Assembly (NCBI RefSeq): GCF_963667735.1
Contig: NZ_OY763919.1
Coordinates: forward strand, 1,985,539 to 2,049,538
DNA: 64,000 nt
Source: an uncultured Methanoregula sp.
GTDB taxonomy: Archaea > Halobacteriota > Methanomicrobia > Methanomicrobiales > Methanospirillaceae
Reading direction: 5' to 3'
The notes beneath the pieces were generated by a model that worked only from the letters and a program-made list of their open reading frames with translations, was not told the DNA's origin and made no database searches. The position numbers and the translations under genes were made by a program. The first letter of the stretch is position 1; the number at the start of each line of letters is the position of its first letter. Positions 36,696-46,900 of the stretch are shown here, piece after piece.

Positions 36696-37599
36696 CGATG
36701 GTGTTCAGCTGTTTAATGATCAGCCACCTGAACGGGAAAAAACCCAGGAAGGCATAACCTTTGATCACCTGGAGCGGGTTCCGGATCCGGTCGCTGAATG
36801 TCTCGAACTCCGCCACATTGTTCTCTACCTGCCGGCGGACTTCCTGCCGGATCTCCTCTTCCCGTGCCTTCTTTGAGGAGATATCGCGATACCGGATCAC
36901 GACCCGGGAGGTACCGCTGGCAGGGTCCTTCACCGGATGGATGCTGGTCTCGAACCAGCGTTTTCCTGCCTGCACCACATTCTCAACGGGACGACCGCTC
37001 CGGAAGGCTCTGTCCACATCGCGGGACACGGCAGCGCCAGCATCAGGCCGGTGCAGATCTGCACTGGTGCAGCCTGCCAGGATATCGCCCGGGGCCCCGA
37101 GAAGTCCTTCCCCTCTCTCATTGGCAATTATAATCCGCCGGTTCCTGTCCACCACAACGATCGCGTCCGGCAGGGCGTTGACCATTGTCCGCAGGGCTTC
37201 CTCGCGCAGCCGGATCGTTTCATCGGTGCGGTGTTTGTACAGCGCCATCTCGATGGCCGCTATGAGTTCCTGTTCGCGTACAGGCTTCACGATATACCCG
37301 AACGGCAAACTCTCCCGTGCACGATCCAGGTAATGTCCATTGCTGCAGGTGATCAGGTAGATGACCGGCAGGTGATGGTGCAACCGGATATTCTCTGCTG
37401 TTTCGATCCCGGTCATACGGCCGGCCAGCTCCATATCCATCAGGACCAGATCCGGCTGCAGGTCCCCGATCCTGACCAGAGCAGTCTCCCCGTCGGGAAT
37501 GATGCCGGCCACCGTATAGCCTCTCCCGACAAGGCTCTGTTTCAGGCTCATTGCTGCGACCGCGTTGTCCTCGACAATAAGCACCGATGCGGGCGTCAA
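36592..37599 (-). CDS. Response regulator with PAS domain and degenerate kinase dimerisation region
   Basis: 335 residues. REC domain about 1-125 (SVLIVEDNAVAA, phospho-acceptor Asp in LVLMDMELAG, Lys in YIVKPVREQ), PAS about 140-255 (ending YRDISSKKAREEE), then a helical region like a histidine-kinase dimerisation domain in which the H box reads SDRIRNPLQVIKG, with Arg where His is expected, and no ATPase domain follows. It therefore looks like a receiver with a non-catalytic kinase stub. I place the start at TTG 37599, which overlaps the stop of the small upstream gene as TTGA; the same frame is open to an ATG at 37758 with an unlikely N-terminus. Confidence 0.75.
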   Translation of the reverse strand: MTPASVLIVEDNAVAAMSLKQSLVGRGYTVAGIIPDGETALVRIGDLQPDLVLMDMELAGRMTGIETAENIRLHHHLPVIYLITCSNGHYLDRARESLPFGYIVKPVREQELIAAIEMALYKHRTDETIRLREEALRTMVNALPDAIVVVDRNRRIIIANERGEGLLGAPGDILAGCTSADLHRPDAGAAVSRDVDRAFRSGRPVENVVQAGKRWFETSIHPVKDPASGTSRVVIRYRDISSKKAREEEIRQEVRRQVENNVAEFETFSDRIRNPLQVIKGYAFLGFFPFRWLIIKQLNTIDAVLQRLDSRSEETDLLAERVHREFHESGSQDTS

Positions 37600-37784
37600 G
37601 GTGCCGGGCCCCCCATGTCCTGTCTCCCGGTCATCAGTACCGGGTGTGCCGTTACGGCCGCTGCCTGGTTCTTTGGCGCTGCGATGGCTGCCGTTTCCTG
37701 TGCACCATTCCCGGAACCGGAGTCCGTGCCGATGAATGCCGGCAGGGTGATTCCGCACACGGGTCTGGTGATTGCGTCAGTCAT
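37596..37784 (-). CDS. Small upstream frame coupled to the response regulator
   Basis: 62 residues (MTDAITRPVCGITLPAFIGT onward, Ala/Gly-rich), with AGGA six bases before ATG 37784. Its TGA overlaps the TTG start of the response regulator, so ribosomes could pass directly. Alternatively this is the true N-terminus of the regulator, separated by one frameshift. No similarity recognised. Confidence 0.45.
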   Translation of the reverse strand: MTDAITRPVCGITLPAFIGTDSGSGNGAQETAAIAAPKNQAAAVTAHPVLMTGRQDMGGPAP

Positions 37785-38373
37785 CTGTTTCCTAAGTAAA
37801 AAATTGCCTCTGCAGGAGATAATGACGGCGTTGAGTGAAAAAAAATTTTCAGGATGCCCCTTGGGAACATCCCGGATACCTGCCCGGTGTGTAGTGATCC
37901 GGATTAACCAGTCCGTATGACCGTTCAGATCAGGACAGGATGATATACCCCCGGAATGTTTTTTTAATAAATAACCCGGGATCGAAAGAGGAAATGCGAG
38001 GATAGTTAACCCTCCGAATCTGCGGTTCAACTCACCTCATCCTGCTGGAACATTTTCCCCGGTTTTTTTCCATGTTCCTGCTGTTTATCACCCGGTACAT
38101 GCAAGGACATCATAACGCCCCCAAGGATTGGGGCAGGAGAATTTCATGACAACCGAAGTATCAGCACAAACGGCACGCAATGGATTCGAAGCCCTTCCCG
38201 ATGTCAGGAAGCGATGGTTCCTGATCCGGGTGCAGTCGCTGCTGCCAGTCCCGGCAAAGGAGAGACCGGCGCGGAACTGCCGGCCGGTTACGTGAGCGGG
38301 TTAACGCGGGTGAGCCGGCGTTCCGGCCCGGAGTTGCCGGAGATTCTGGTGACTCTCCCGCTTTCAGCAATCA
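37785..38373. other. Intergenic region with one possible small gene
   Basis: ATG 38146 on the plus strand follows GGCAGGAGAATTTC, a good ribosome site, and opens 49 codons to TGA 38293 (MTTEVSAQTARNGFEALPDV onward). It may be the surviving 5' end of a longer gene. An AT-rich TTTTTTTAATAAATAA at 37961-37976 could be a promoter in either direction. Confidence 0.35.
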
Positions 38374-38847
38374 CTACTTCTCCGGGGGTTCCCGCACCCA
38401 TTGCTCGAACCCGAGCCTCAGGTGCTCGATGGCGACCTCGTTTGTACTGGTGTCGGGACTCGGGACCGCACTATATCCGGTTACCCAGCAGTTGGAGAGG
38501 TGATATGCATACCCGACCTCCCCGTTCTCATCGCAAACCTCGATCGTGAGCGGCCGTTTGTATTCCGGGAGCAGGGAGCCTTTGCCTGTTGCCGGGCCAA
38601 AACTCCGTACCATGTTGACCCATTGCTGAAATCCGAGGTCGAAGGAGATTCCCTGTTCAAGGTTGATGAAAAACGGGGTTCCCTGGCCTTCCGGTCCAAG
38701 GGCCGGGGGCGGACCGCCGCTCTCCCGCCGGCGGGTGCTCTTCAGGTCCACCGGGAGGGGCGAGACCTCCGAAAAGCCGGCTACGTACCGGCCATTCCAT
38801 TTCCCAAGGAAGGGAAAATTCCTGTACCTGTCAGCTGAATCGGACAT
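38374..38847 (-). CDS. Phage-tail tube protein of the T4 gp19 family, orphan
   Basis: 157 residues from MSDSADRYRNF. Pattern of contractile-tail/injection-system inner tube proteins: an N-terminal strand (FPFLGKWNGRYVAGFSEVSP), a central loop, RGV-like FINLEQGISFDLGFQQWVNM, then YKRPLTIEVCDENGEVGYAY, GYSAVPSPDTSTNEVAIEHL and a closing helix. No sheath, baseplate or terminase gene lies within this window, so it is either a lone remnant or an exapted tube-like protein. Start chosen at the family-like second Met. Confidence 0.75.
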   Translation of the reverse strand: MSDSADRYRNFPFLGKWNGRYVAGFSEVSPLPVDLKSTRRRESGGPPPALGPEGQGTPFFINLEQGISFDLGFQQWVNMVRSFGPATGKGSLLPEYKRPLTIEVCDENGEVGYAYHLSNCWVTGYSAVPSPDTSTNEVAIEHLRLGFEQWVREPPEK

Positions 38848-39100
38848 GGGGATCCACTGCATCATCCTTGCCGCACGAGATTATGATGGTATCGTTCGAT
38901 GCAAAGCCGGCCCGGACGGGGATGCCGGCAAACGCAGGGTTTTGCAGGATCTGCCAGTAAATTTTTTGGATCGCAGCCGGGAGACCGGCCCATGGTTCCC
39001 CTGGCTGGAGGATCCTGACCCGAGCCCCCGGGAATTCGCAGCTCCTGCCATGATTAACAGTCATACATCAGCGGTCGAAAAAAATCAGATACTTTTATAT

Positions 39101-39122
39101 TGTAAATGTCCATACATTTACA
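39101..39122. promoter_or_regulatory. 22-bp palindromic operator upstream of the regulator operon
   Basis: TGTAAATGT, four bases, ACATTTACA: perfect 9-bp arms ending one base before ATG 39124 and directly after a TATA-like CTTTTATATT (39092-39101). An almost identical site at the same distance precedes the gene at 41900. A protein bound here would block transcription start. Confidence 0.75.
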
Positions 39123-39123
39123 T

Positions 39124-39573
39124 ATGTTCCTTCCAACGAATGAGAAGCAGTTCGGGTTCTGGAAGATGCGGCGAAGTGGCATGTCAAATGTCTCTATTGC
39201 AAATGAGCTCGGCATAACCCGCCAGGGCGTATCCCAGGCACTCCTTGCTATGAACGAGAAGATCGAGGCCTCGCTCCGGGAGATGGCGCAGGCAAACCGG
39301 ATCCAGATCGATGGGATCGATGTGGGACGGGGCGTCCTGTTCGGGCGGTCCATCCCGTTCCAGACAAACGCCTATATCCTGGTCTCGGAGAAGCACGGCA
39401 TGCAGGTCTGGTACGAGCATGATGGCGACTGCAAGACCTGCGGGGAATTCACCCAGTGCATTGAATTCATCTGGGATTTCGCTTCAGAACTCGGGATCAG
39501 AATCGAGAAAACCGCCGACCCGACAAAGATGGCTGAAGAACTGCTTGCAAAGATCCGGGAGAGTCCGAGATGA
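39124..39573 (+). CDS. Helix-turn-helix regulator with C-terminal Cys-containing sensor domain (Tfx-like HTH)
   Basis: 149 residues from MFLPTNEKQFGFWKMRRSGM. The HTH is about residues 5-45 (SNVSIANELGITRQGVSQAL), resembling the Tfx/sigma-70 region 4 kind. The C-terminal domain (about 65-130) carries CKTCGEFTQC, three Cys that could bind a metal or sense redox state. The palindrome immediately upstream is probably its own operator. First gene of a three-gene operon (four-base overlap with the next). Confidence 0.78.
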   Translation: MFLPTNEKQFGFWKMRRSGMSNVSIANELGITRQGVSQALLAMNEKIEASLREMAQANRIQIDGIDVGRGVLFGRSIPFQTNAYILVSEKHGMQVWYEHDGDCKTCGEFTQCIEFIWDFASELGIRIEKTADPTKMAEELLAKIRESPR

Positions 39574-40664
39574 CCCGGGTTTCAGATGTTGTCGGGCACT
39601 GGCTCGGCCTGTGCCGGAAAGCACCGGCAGTCCATGCCCTGCAGACCGGTTTTTTGGCAGAATGCGCCTTTGAAGGGCAACCGGATGGCGGCAGCGGCGG
39701 ATCGGGATCGATCCGCCGGGGGATCGGATCAGCCCTCCTTGGGATGAGGACCCTGAACCGGAACCGGCAGCTCCTCTGGTTTACGCTCCTTGCCGGGCTC
39801 GTGCTGGCGGGAACCGCTATCGCCCAGGGGGCACTCGCTTACATCACCTGGGCCATGCAACCGTATATCGGTGAGATCGAATGGGTTGTCCTGAACTTTG
39901 CAATCGAGTTCGCAACACTGTTCTGTCTCGTGTTCCTGCTGACGGGCCTTTTCCTGAACCTCGGATCTAAAAAAGAAGGCTCTGCCTCGTTTTTTGCGGG
40001 GCTTGCAGGGGCAAAAAAATATCTAAAACCAATCTTTGCATGGTCTTTTGTCCTGGCACTCGCCGGCATGCTGCTCTTCAGCATTTACTTTTATTCTCCC
40101 GGCTGGTTCGCGCGTACTGACCCGGTGCTCAATATCGTGGGAGCTATCTCTGGACCCGTCAACGTGCTGTATGAGTTCCCCTTCAACGCGGCTCTCACCC
40201 AGTACGCCTTGTTCGACCCCTACCGCGTGGGGGAATTCCCGCTGACATCCTGGATATATCCCTCCGGGATCCTGCAGGCCCTGACCTTTTCTGTGATCAA
40301 TCTGTTCCTGTTCATCCTGACCGCGTTTGTCGTGCCCCTTCTTGTCCTCGAACACAAGACCATCAGGGAGGCTGTTGCGGGATCGTTTGGCCTGATGAAA
40401 AAGGCCTGGGCTGAGATCGCTTCCTGCGTAGTCTTCCTTTTAGTTGTTGCATGCGGTGTGTTCCTTACGTACCTGCTTGTCCAGGCTGCATCCGGGATGG
40501 CAGCACCGGACTGGATTGTCGCGATACGTCCGGAAAATTCATGGATCGCTTTTGCTCTCGCGTATGATTGCACACTCTTCTGTTTTGCTATTGTAATGGC
40601 AACGGTTGGAGGGATTGCGGTGCTGGATCTTTACCGGAACGCAACGATCCGGGAGCGTGCCTGA
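39570..40664 (+). CDS. Polytopic membrane protein, first of two tandem paralogues
   Basis: 364 residues. A 60-residue soluble N-terminus with a Gly-rich linker is followed by about six hydrophobic segments (near 70-95, 105-130, 150-175, 230-260, 285-310, 330-355). The final cytoplasmic part contains LVLEHKTIREAVAGSFGLMK. Family unknown to me; similar archaeal proteins are annotated only as membrane proteins. ATGA overlap with the upstream regulator and one-base TGATG overlap with the paralogue show one transcript. Confidence 0.8.
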   Translation: MTRVSDVVGHWLGLCRKAPAVHALQTGFLAECAFEGQPDGGSGGSGSIRRGIGSALLGMRTLNRNRQLLWFTLLAGLVLAGTAIAQGALAYITWAMQPYIGEIEWVVLNFAIEFATLFCLVFLLTGLFLNLGSKKEGSASFFAGLAGAKKYLKPIFAWSFVLALAGMLLFSIYFYSPGWFARTDPVLNIVGAISGPVNVLYEFPFNAALTQYALFDPYRVGEFPLTSWIYPSGILQALTFSVINLFLFILTAFVVPLLVLEHKTIREAVAGSFGLMKKAWAEIASCVVFLLVVACGVFLTYLLVQAASGMAAPDWIVAIRPENSWIAFALAYDCTLFCFAIVMATVGGIAVLDLYRNATIRERA

Positions 40665-41752
40665 TGACCCGCTTCTCAACGGTTGCAGAGCGCTGGCTGG
40701 GGTTATGCCCGAAATCGCCGGCCCTGCATACAACAACGGCCGTGATGCCGGGGTCCGGATTCAGCCAGTCCGTTCAGCCGGATGGGGGGGCCGGTGGATC
40801 GGGAACGATCCGCCGGGGAATCGGATCAGCCCTCAATGGGATGAGGATCCTGAACCGGAACCGGCAGCTCCTCTGGTTTGCGCTCCTTGCCGGGCTCGTG
40901 CTGGCAGGAAACATCATCGGCCAGGGGGCGCTCTGCTACATCACCTGGATCTCGTCTGACAGAATCATACCGCTTGTCCTGGACTTTGCGATCGAGTTCG
41001 CAACCCTGTTCTGCCTGGTGCTTCTCCTTGCGGGCCTTGTCCTGAACCTCGCGTCTGAAAAAGAACGTTCTGCCACCTTTTTCGAGGGGCTTGCAGGGGC
41101 AAAAAAATACACAAAGGCAATCTTTGTGTGGTCTTTGGTCCTGGCATTCGCAGGCATGCTGCTGTACAGGCTTTTATTTTCTCCTGTAGGGTTCTTCTGG
41201 CCGGTCTATTCGGACCTTATCAGCCTGCTCACGCAGTTCCCTTTCACCCTGAATCTCAATCCGAGCACCTTTGCCGAGATTCCGGGCTATGGGGGACGAT
41301 CGCTGCTGTTCTGGACATATCCGTACGGCTTTGAGAATGCCCTGGCCTTTTCGGCAATCAATCTGCTCCTGTTCATCCTGACCGCGTTTGTCGTGCCCCT
41401 GATGGTCATTGAGCACAAGACGATCCGGGAGGCCGTTGCGGGATCGTTTGCCCTGATGAAAAAGATCTGGGCTGAGATGGCCGCCTGTGCCGTCTTCCTT
41501 GGAATTATCGTATGCGGTGTCTTCCTTACGTACCTGCTCGTCCAGGCAGCGCACGGGATGGTCACGCCCCCCGAGCTTATGTATGCCATCCCCACCGGTC
41601 CGTGGGTTGCTCTTGGTCTCCTCTATTATCTTGCACTGTTCAGCATTGCGTTTGTCATATCAACGGTCGGAGGGATCGCAGCGCTGGATCTGTACCGGTT
41701 TGCAAAGAGCAGGCAGATGCATGGATCACCCGGGATCGAAGCATCACCCTAA
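40664..41752 (+). CDS. Polytopic membrane protein, second tandem paralogue
   Basis: 362 residues from MTRFSTVAERWLGLCPK. It matches the preceding protein along its length (shared IRRGIGSAL, LNRNRQLLW, IEHKTIREAVAGSF), with a shorter loop between the third and fourth helices. A tandem duplication, probably giving hetero- or homo-oligomers in the membrane. Its stop is followed by about 150 bp before the next promoter. Confidence 0.8.
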   Translation: MTRFSTVAERWLGLCPKSPALHTTTAVMPGSGFSQSVQPDGGAGGSGTIRRGIGSALNGMRILNRNRQLLWFALLAGLVLAGNIIGQGALCYITWISSDRIIPLVLDFAIEFATLFCLVLLLAGLVLNLASEKERSATFFEGLAGAKKYTKAIFVWSLVLAFAGMLLYRLLFSPVGFFWPVYSDLISLLTQFPFTLNLNPSTFAEIPGYGGRSLLFWTYPYGFENALAFSAINLLLFILTAFVVPLMVIEHKTIREAVAGSFALMKKIWAEMAACAVFLGIIVCGVFLTYLLVQAAHGMVTPPELMYAIPTGPWVALGLLYYLALFSIAFVISTVGGIAALDLYRFAKSRQMHGSPGIEASP

Positions 41753-41876
41753 TTTATTTTTCCGGATGTATCTCGTGAATTTCCTGCATAACAGCGATGC
41801 CCGAAAATGCCGGACCTGTTCCGGGTCCTGAAATCAGATCCGGCATAAAAAAATACAAATGAGAATGATTTTATAT

Positions 41877-41898
41877 TGTAAATATTGATACATTTACA
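41877..41898. promoter_or_regulatory. Second copy of the 22-bp operator
   Basis: TGTAAATATTGATACATTTACA, matching 39101-39122 in the outer arms and in the distance to the start codon (one base before ATG 41900). It lies directly behind a TTTTATATT TATA-like box at 41868-41877. Confidence 0.75.
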
Positions 41899-41899
41899 T

Positions 41900-42973
41900 A
41901 TGATACTCAAAGACAGCATCGGCCGGTCCGGGCTGAGGATGTTGATCCTGCTGACTACCCTCTCCTGCCTGGTAATCCTGCTGATATCGCCTGTTTCTGC
42001 AGGTCCGGCAGGGAATATGAGTGAAAAACCCTTTGTGACCATTCTCGCGCAGGGATCGCAGAGTTACTATCTGGGAGAGAAAGTGAACCTGCGGGGGCAG
42101 AATACCGAATCGGATTCAACGTACCTCTTTATAACCGGCCCCAACCTTCCCCCCGGTGGCGGAAATCTCACATCGCCCCTCCAGGGTGTTGTCAGCGGAA
42201 ACCCGGAGAGTTTTGTTGTCGTGAAAACAAGCCCGGATAAAACCTGGGAATACTCCTTTTACACCGCCAATCTCCCGCTGGATGCCGGGACGTACACGCT
42301 GTATGCCGCGACCAGGCCTGTTGCGGAGAACCAGTTTGGCGATCGGACCACCTATGGAACGGTGGGTGTCATTCTCAAAAAACCCTTCTTAACGGCAGGG
42401 ATCTCCCCGGTGTCCGTTTCCCGAGGGCAGCCATTTGCGGTCAACGGATCGGCGGAAGGAGAGCCAAGGACGGTCCAGGTATGGATTGTCGGGAACAACT
42501 TCCTGTACAATACGATGGTCTCGGTGAATCCGGATGCGTCCTATACGTATTTCGGTGATACCCAGTTATCAGAACAACTTCCCAAAGGACAATGTTATCT
42601 CATTGTCCAGCACCCGATGCAGAACACCCAGATCGATATCCTGGCAAGCGGGGACTGGGTAAAGAACCTCCAGCTCAATGAAGGAAATTCAACGGGCGGC
42701 ACGAACCTCTTCAAGATCCGGGGCCCGGGAAGCCTGCAGGGCAACGATGCGGCAGAAGCACTCATTTTTGCGATCGGTGACCACACTACCGGTGTCGATG
42801 ACACTTATACCGTGATCCCGTTCCAGGTCAGCGATGCGGCAAGTCCTACGCCCCAGGCCTCCGCTGCTGCCACCACTCCGGCCCGGTATCCGACTCAGCA
42901 TGCCCCGCTCCAGTATGCACCGGTCGGGGCAATTGTTCTGATCCTGGGAATTTCCCTGTGGAGCCGGCGGTAA
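41900..42973 (+). CDS. Cell-surface protein with signal peptide and C-terminal anchor (S-layer-like)
   Basis: 357 residues. Signal peptide about 10-34 (LILLTTLSCLVILLISPVSA), two or three beta-sandwich-like segments (VNLRGQNTESDSTYLFITGP; PFAVNGSAEGEPRTVQVWIV), a Pro/Thr/Ala linker and a C-terminal helix APVGAIVLILGISLW with SRR tail. The pattern resembles the DUF3821 and related S-layer proteins of Methanomicrobiales. Promoter and operator are shared in type with the regulator operon just upstream, so the same regulator probably controls it. Confidence 0.72.
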   Translation: MILKDSIGRSGLRMLILLTTLSCLVILLISPVSAGPAGNMSEKPFVTILAQGSQSYYLGEKVNLRGQNTESDSTYLFITGPNLPPGGGNLTSPLQGVVSGNPESFVVVKTSPDKTWEYSFYTANLPLDAGTYTLYAATRPVAENQFGDRTTYGTVGVILKKPFLTAGISPVSVSRGQPFAVNGSAEGEPRTVQVWIVGNNFLYNTMVSVNPDASYTYFGDTQLSEQLPKGQCYLIVQHPMQNTQIDILASGDWVKNLQLNEGNSTGGTNLFKIRGPGSLQGNDAAEALIFAIGDHTTGVDDTYTVIPFQVSDAASPTPQASAAATTPARYPTQHAPLQYAPVGAIVLILGISLWSRR

Positions 42974-43405
42974 GGTTCCCCTTTTTTCGCTCTGGAGAAA
43001 TGATTTTTAATCCTGTTGAAGATCTCGGGGATCGTCCCGCCATTGAGGCATCCCCATTGTGATGACGATAGATTGACTGTTTAAAAAAAAATACTCCAGG
43101 ATGATCTGCTCATAAAAAAATCGTCGCGGGGCACCTTTTGGGGCGGCAGCCCCCATCAGGGATGAGGATTTCAACAATTTTTTTTTGAAAACCGATCGCG
43201 ATCACCCGGTGTTAACCGGTCTTTGGTGTCTGTGAGTTACCGGCCCGGAGTCATCCCCGGGAGAGAAAAGATCCGGTTCTTCCTTTCAGGTCCTGCCGGT
43301 CCGGCCGGTTAGCCGGTCCGGATGGATTGACAGAAACCCGATCTTAATGCACGGTCCATTGTTTTATTATTGCAGGAATCAAGAAGCCTTCATGGTGAAC
43401 CAGGT
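42974..43405. other. Intergenic region with GC-rich element
   Basis: Positions 43117-43155 (GTCGCGGGGCACCTTTTGGG onward) resemble 4365-4395 near the left end. The rest shows no gene. Confidence 0.35.
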
Positions 43406-43651
43406 ATGAGCGTTTACCGGTTTGACAAAAGTTCTGCTCCATCCCAGGACCAGCGCGAACGGTATATGATCGGGGAGATCAGTGAGAAGCATTTCGGTCC
43501 CGGAGGATCGATCGTACTGGTCGAATACCCTGAGGCGGTTTACCTCCGAAATGACCGGGACCATGTCGCGATTCTCTACACGGGGCTCAAGGACAAGCAC
43601 AAGGCCATGGAAGAGGTGACGCGGCTGACTGCACGGCCCGGCCCCGGGTGA
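43406..43651 (+). CDS. Small hypothetical protein
   Basis: 81 residues from MSVYRFDKSSAPSQDQRERY. Compact alpha/beta pattern (GSIVLVEYPEAVYLRNDRDH). No family recognised. ATG 43406 chosen over an in-frame start 12 codons upstream because the body begins there. Confidence 0.5.
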   Translation: MSVYRFDKSSAPSQDQRERYMIGEISEKHFGPGGSIVLVEYPEAVYLRNDRDHVAILYTGLKDKHKAMEEVTRLTARPGPG

Positions 43652-43904
43652 CCGGAAGATCGCTGCTGAATAAACGGTGCATGTGCGTTCCTCCAATATC
43701 CCACAATAAAGGAGGCGCTCCCGCTCGCACGCCCCTTGCCGGGATCACCCTGTCAACTCCGGCTCAACAAAAACCGATCTTAAGAAAATTCCCGGCAGGT
43801 TCCCTCTTGGATCCTGCTGCTCTCAACTGCTGGATTTAATACCGATTCAGATAGTATAACGCAATATCGAAAGAGATATTCAATTCAACTCATATGGATC
43901 ACAT

Positions 43905-46900
43905 ATGGCTGACGGCATACGGGTCCTCTATGTCGATGACGAGCCCGATTTACTTGAACTCGGAAAAGTCTTCCTGGAAGAGAACAGCGAGTTCTCTGTC
44001 GATACCGCCCAGTCCGCTCCTGCCGCGCTTGAGATCCTTGCCATAAACCGTTACGATGCCATTGTTTCTGATTTCCAGATGCCCAAGATGGATGGAGTCG
44101 AATTCCTAAAGCGGGTCAGGGCTCAGGATACCGGTATACCCTTCATCCTTTTCACCGGCCGGGGCCGCGAGGAAGTGGTGATCGATGCCATCAACAACGG
44201 GGCCGATTCCTATATCCAGAAAGGCGGCGACCCGGAAGCCCAGTTTATCGATCTTTCGCACAGGATCCGGCAGGCGGTCCTGACCCGGAGAACGCAGATG
44301 ACGCTTGCCGAGCGCGAGCAGCGCTACCATGATCTCCAGAATGCCAGCGACCTGATCCAGAGCGTTGCACCGGATGGCCATTTCCTCTTTGTCAACAAAA
44401 AATGGCTCGATACCCTTGGATACACGGAAGAGGAGCTCCCGGGCCTGACCATATTCGATGTCATCCATGAGAAGAGTCTTGAGCACTGCAAGGAGACGTT
44501 CCGGCGGGTGATTGCCGGCGAGAATGTCGGAATCGTCGATGCAACGTTCAGGACCCGCGCGGGAGATCCCGTGTATGTCGAAGGTATGGCAAACTGCAAG
44601 ATGGTCGAGGGAACCTGCCAGTACACCCGGGGAATGTTCCGGGATGTGACGGACCGGAAAAAAGCCGAACTGGAAGTGCTCAATAAGAACAACGAACTCT
44701 CTCTTGCATTCGAAGAGCTCAGTGCAACCGAGGAGGAGCTCCGGCAAAACTACGAACTGCTGGCCCAGAAGGAACAGGCGCTGCGCGAGAGCGAGACCAA
44801 ATACCGGGACCTGGCAGAACTCCTGCCCCAGATGATCTTTGAAACGGATCTGGATCTCAGGATCACCTATGCCAACCGGTATGCACTCATCCTCCTTGGA
44901 TTGACCGACCAGGATCTCGAACGGGGAGTGAACACCCTCTCCCTCATCGATCCTTCAGAGCACGCGCAGATGATCGACAATGTCCGGAAATCCCTGAACC
45001 GGATCCCCTATGAACCAAAGGAGTACACTGCCCGGAGAAAAGATGGCAGCACCTTCCCGGTCATCATCTACTCCGCCCCGCTGTACCGGAAAAGAACCGT
45101 TTCCGGGTTCCGGGCTGTTGTTACCGATATATCCGCCCGCAAAAAAATGGAAGCCGGGATTTTGGCAAGCGAGAAGAAATTCCGGACCCTTGTCGAGCTC
45201 TCCCTGGATGGCATCCTGATCATCGACTTTTCAGGAAACCTGCTCTTTGCCAACCGCGCAGCAGGTCTTATCGTCGACCTTGAGGATTACGAGGGGATAA
45301 TCGGGAAACGAAACGTACTGGAGTTTGTTGCCCCCGAATCGCAGGCCTCAGCAATCCAGGATTTCAACAAAGTGTCGCAGGGCACCGAGGCGTACCTTGT
45401 CCGCTATAAACTCATCACCGAAAAGAAGCGGGAGATCTGGGTCGAGTGCATCGGGAAGAAGATCGCGTTTGGAGACACGTCGGCAATGCTCGTTTCCCTG
45501 CGGGATATCACCCAGCGCCAGGAGGCTGAGGAAGCCCTGCGGCAGAGCGAACAGAAATACCGGGATATCATCGAGAAGATGCAGGACGTCGTGTACCGGA
45601 CCGACCGGGACGGCAAACTTACCATGTTCAGTCCCTACGGGGTAAAACTTGCCGGTTATGGCTCGGAAGCGGAGATGACCGGGCTCGATGTTGCTGCCGA
45701 CACCTATGCAGACCCAAAAGAGCGCGAACGTTTTCTTGCTGCGCTGAAAGAACAGGGCTCGGTTGAAAATTACCCCCTTGTCTTAAAGACCCGAAACGGA
45801 AGTCACCGGTTTGTAACAACGAGCAGCCATTTCTATTTCGATTCCAGCGGAAATGTGCTGGGCGTGGAGGGCATCATCCACGACATCACGGAGCGTAAAA
45901 ATGCCGAAGAGGCGCTCCGCGAGAGCGAGGAGAAGTTCCGCTCGCTCATCGAGACCTCCCCGGACATGATCTGGGAACTCGATCTTTCGGGGAAATTCCG
46001 GTACGTCAGTCCCATAGTCACTTCGGTTGTAGGATATATGCCGGAAGAACTGATCGGGAAAAGGATGACCGACCTGATCCCGGAACAGGAGCGGCCTTTC
46101 GTCATGCAGGAACTGGCGCGGTACATCTCTTCGGAAGGCCCGCTCAAACCGCTCGAAGTACATGCACGCCACAAGGATGGGCGGGATCTGATAGTTGAGA
46201 TCCGGCCGTCGCGGGTAACGGGATCTGACGGCTCGCTGCAGGGATTCCGGGGGGTTGCCCGCGACATCACCGAACACAGGAAGGCCGAGGAGAGTGTCCG
46301 GGAGAGTGAAGAGCGGTTCCGGAAGATCTTCGAGAACAGCCCGCTGGCAATGACCCTGGTCACGCCGGACTTCCGGTTTTACTCGGTCAACCCGGCCTGG
46401 ATATCCATGACCGGGTATACGGAGGAAGAACTGCTTGCAATGTCGTTTAAGGACATCACGCACCCGGATGATCTTGACCGCGACATGAACCATATGCAGG
46501 AGCTGGCGGCCGGTACTATTCCGGTATACAGTACGGAAAAACGGTACATCAGGAAAGACAGAAGCATCCTCCGGGCTATCATCCGGGTGATCACGGTCCG
46601 CGACGAGCAGGGCTCCCTGCGCTATTTTGCCGCGCAGATCGAGGATATCACCGAGCGCGCGGCCACGGCAGCAGCACTTCGGGAAAACGATCTGTTCCTC
46701 AGTGAGATCTTCGAGAATGCGAACGATGCTGTATTTCTGGTCGAACGGGGCCGGGGCGGTCCCGGCCGGTACCAGCTGGTGAACGATACGGCCGCCCGGA
46801 TGCTGGGGTATTCCAAGGAAGAGCTCATGACGATGTCACCCCGTGATATCGTGCCTGAGGATATTGCAAAAAAAGTCATGCCGGAAGTTTTTGAAAAACT

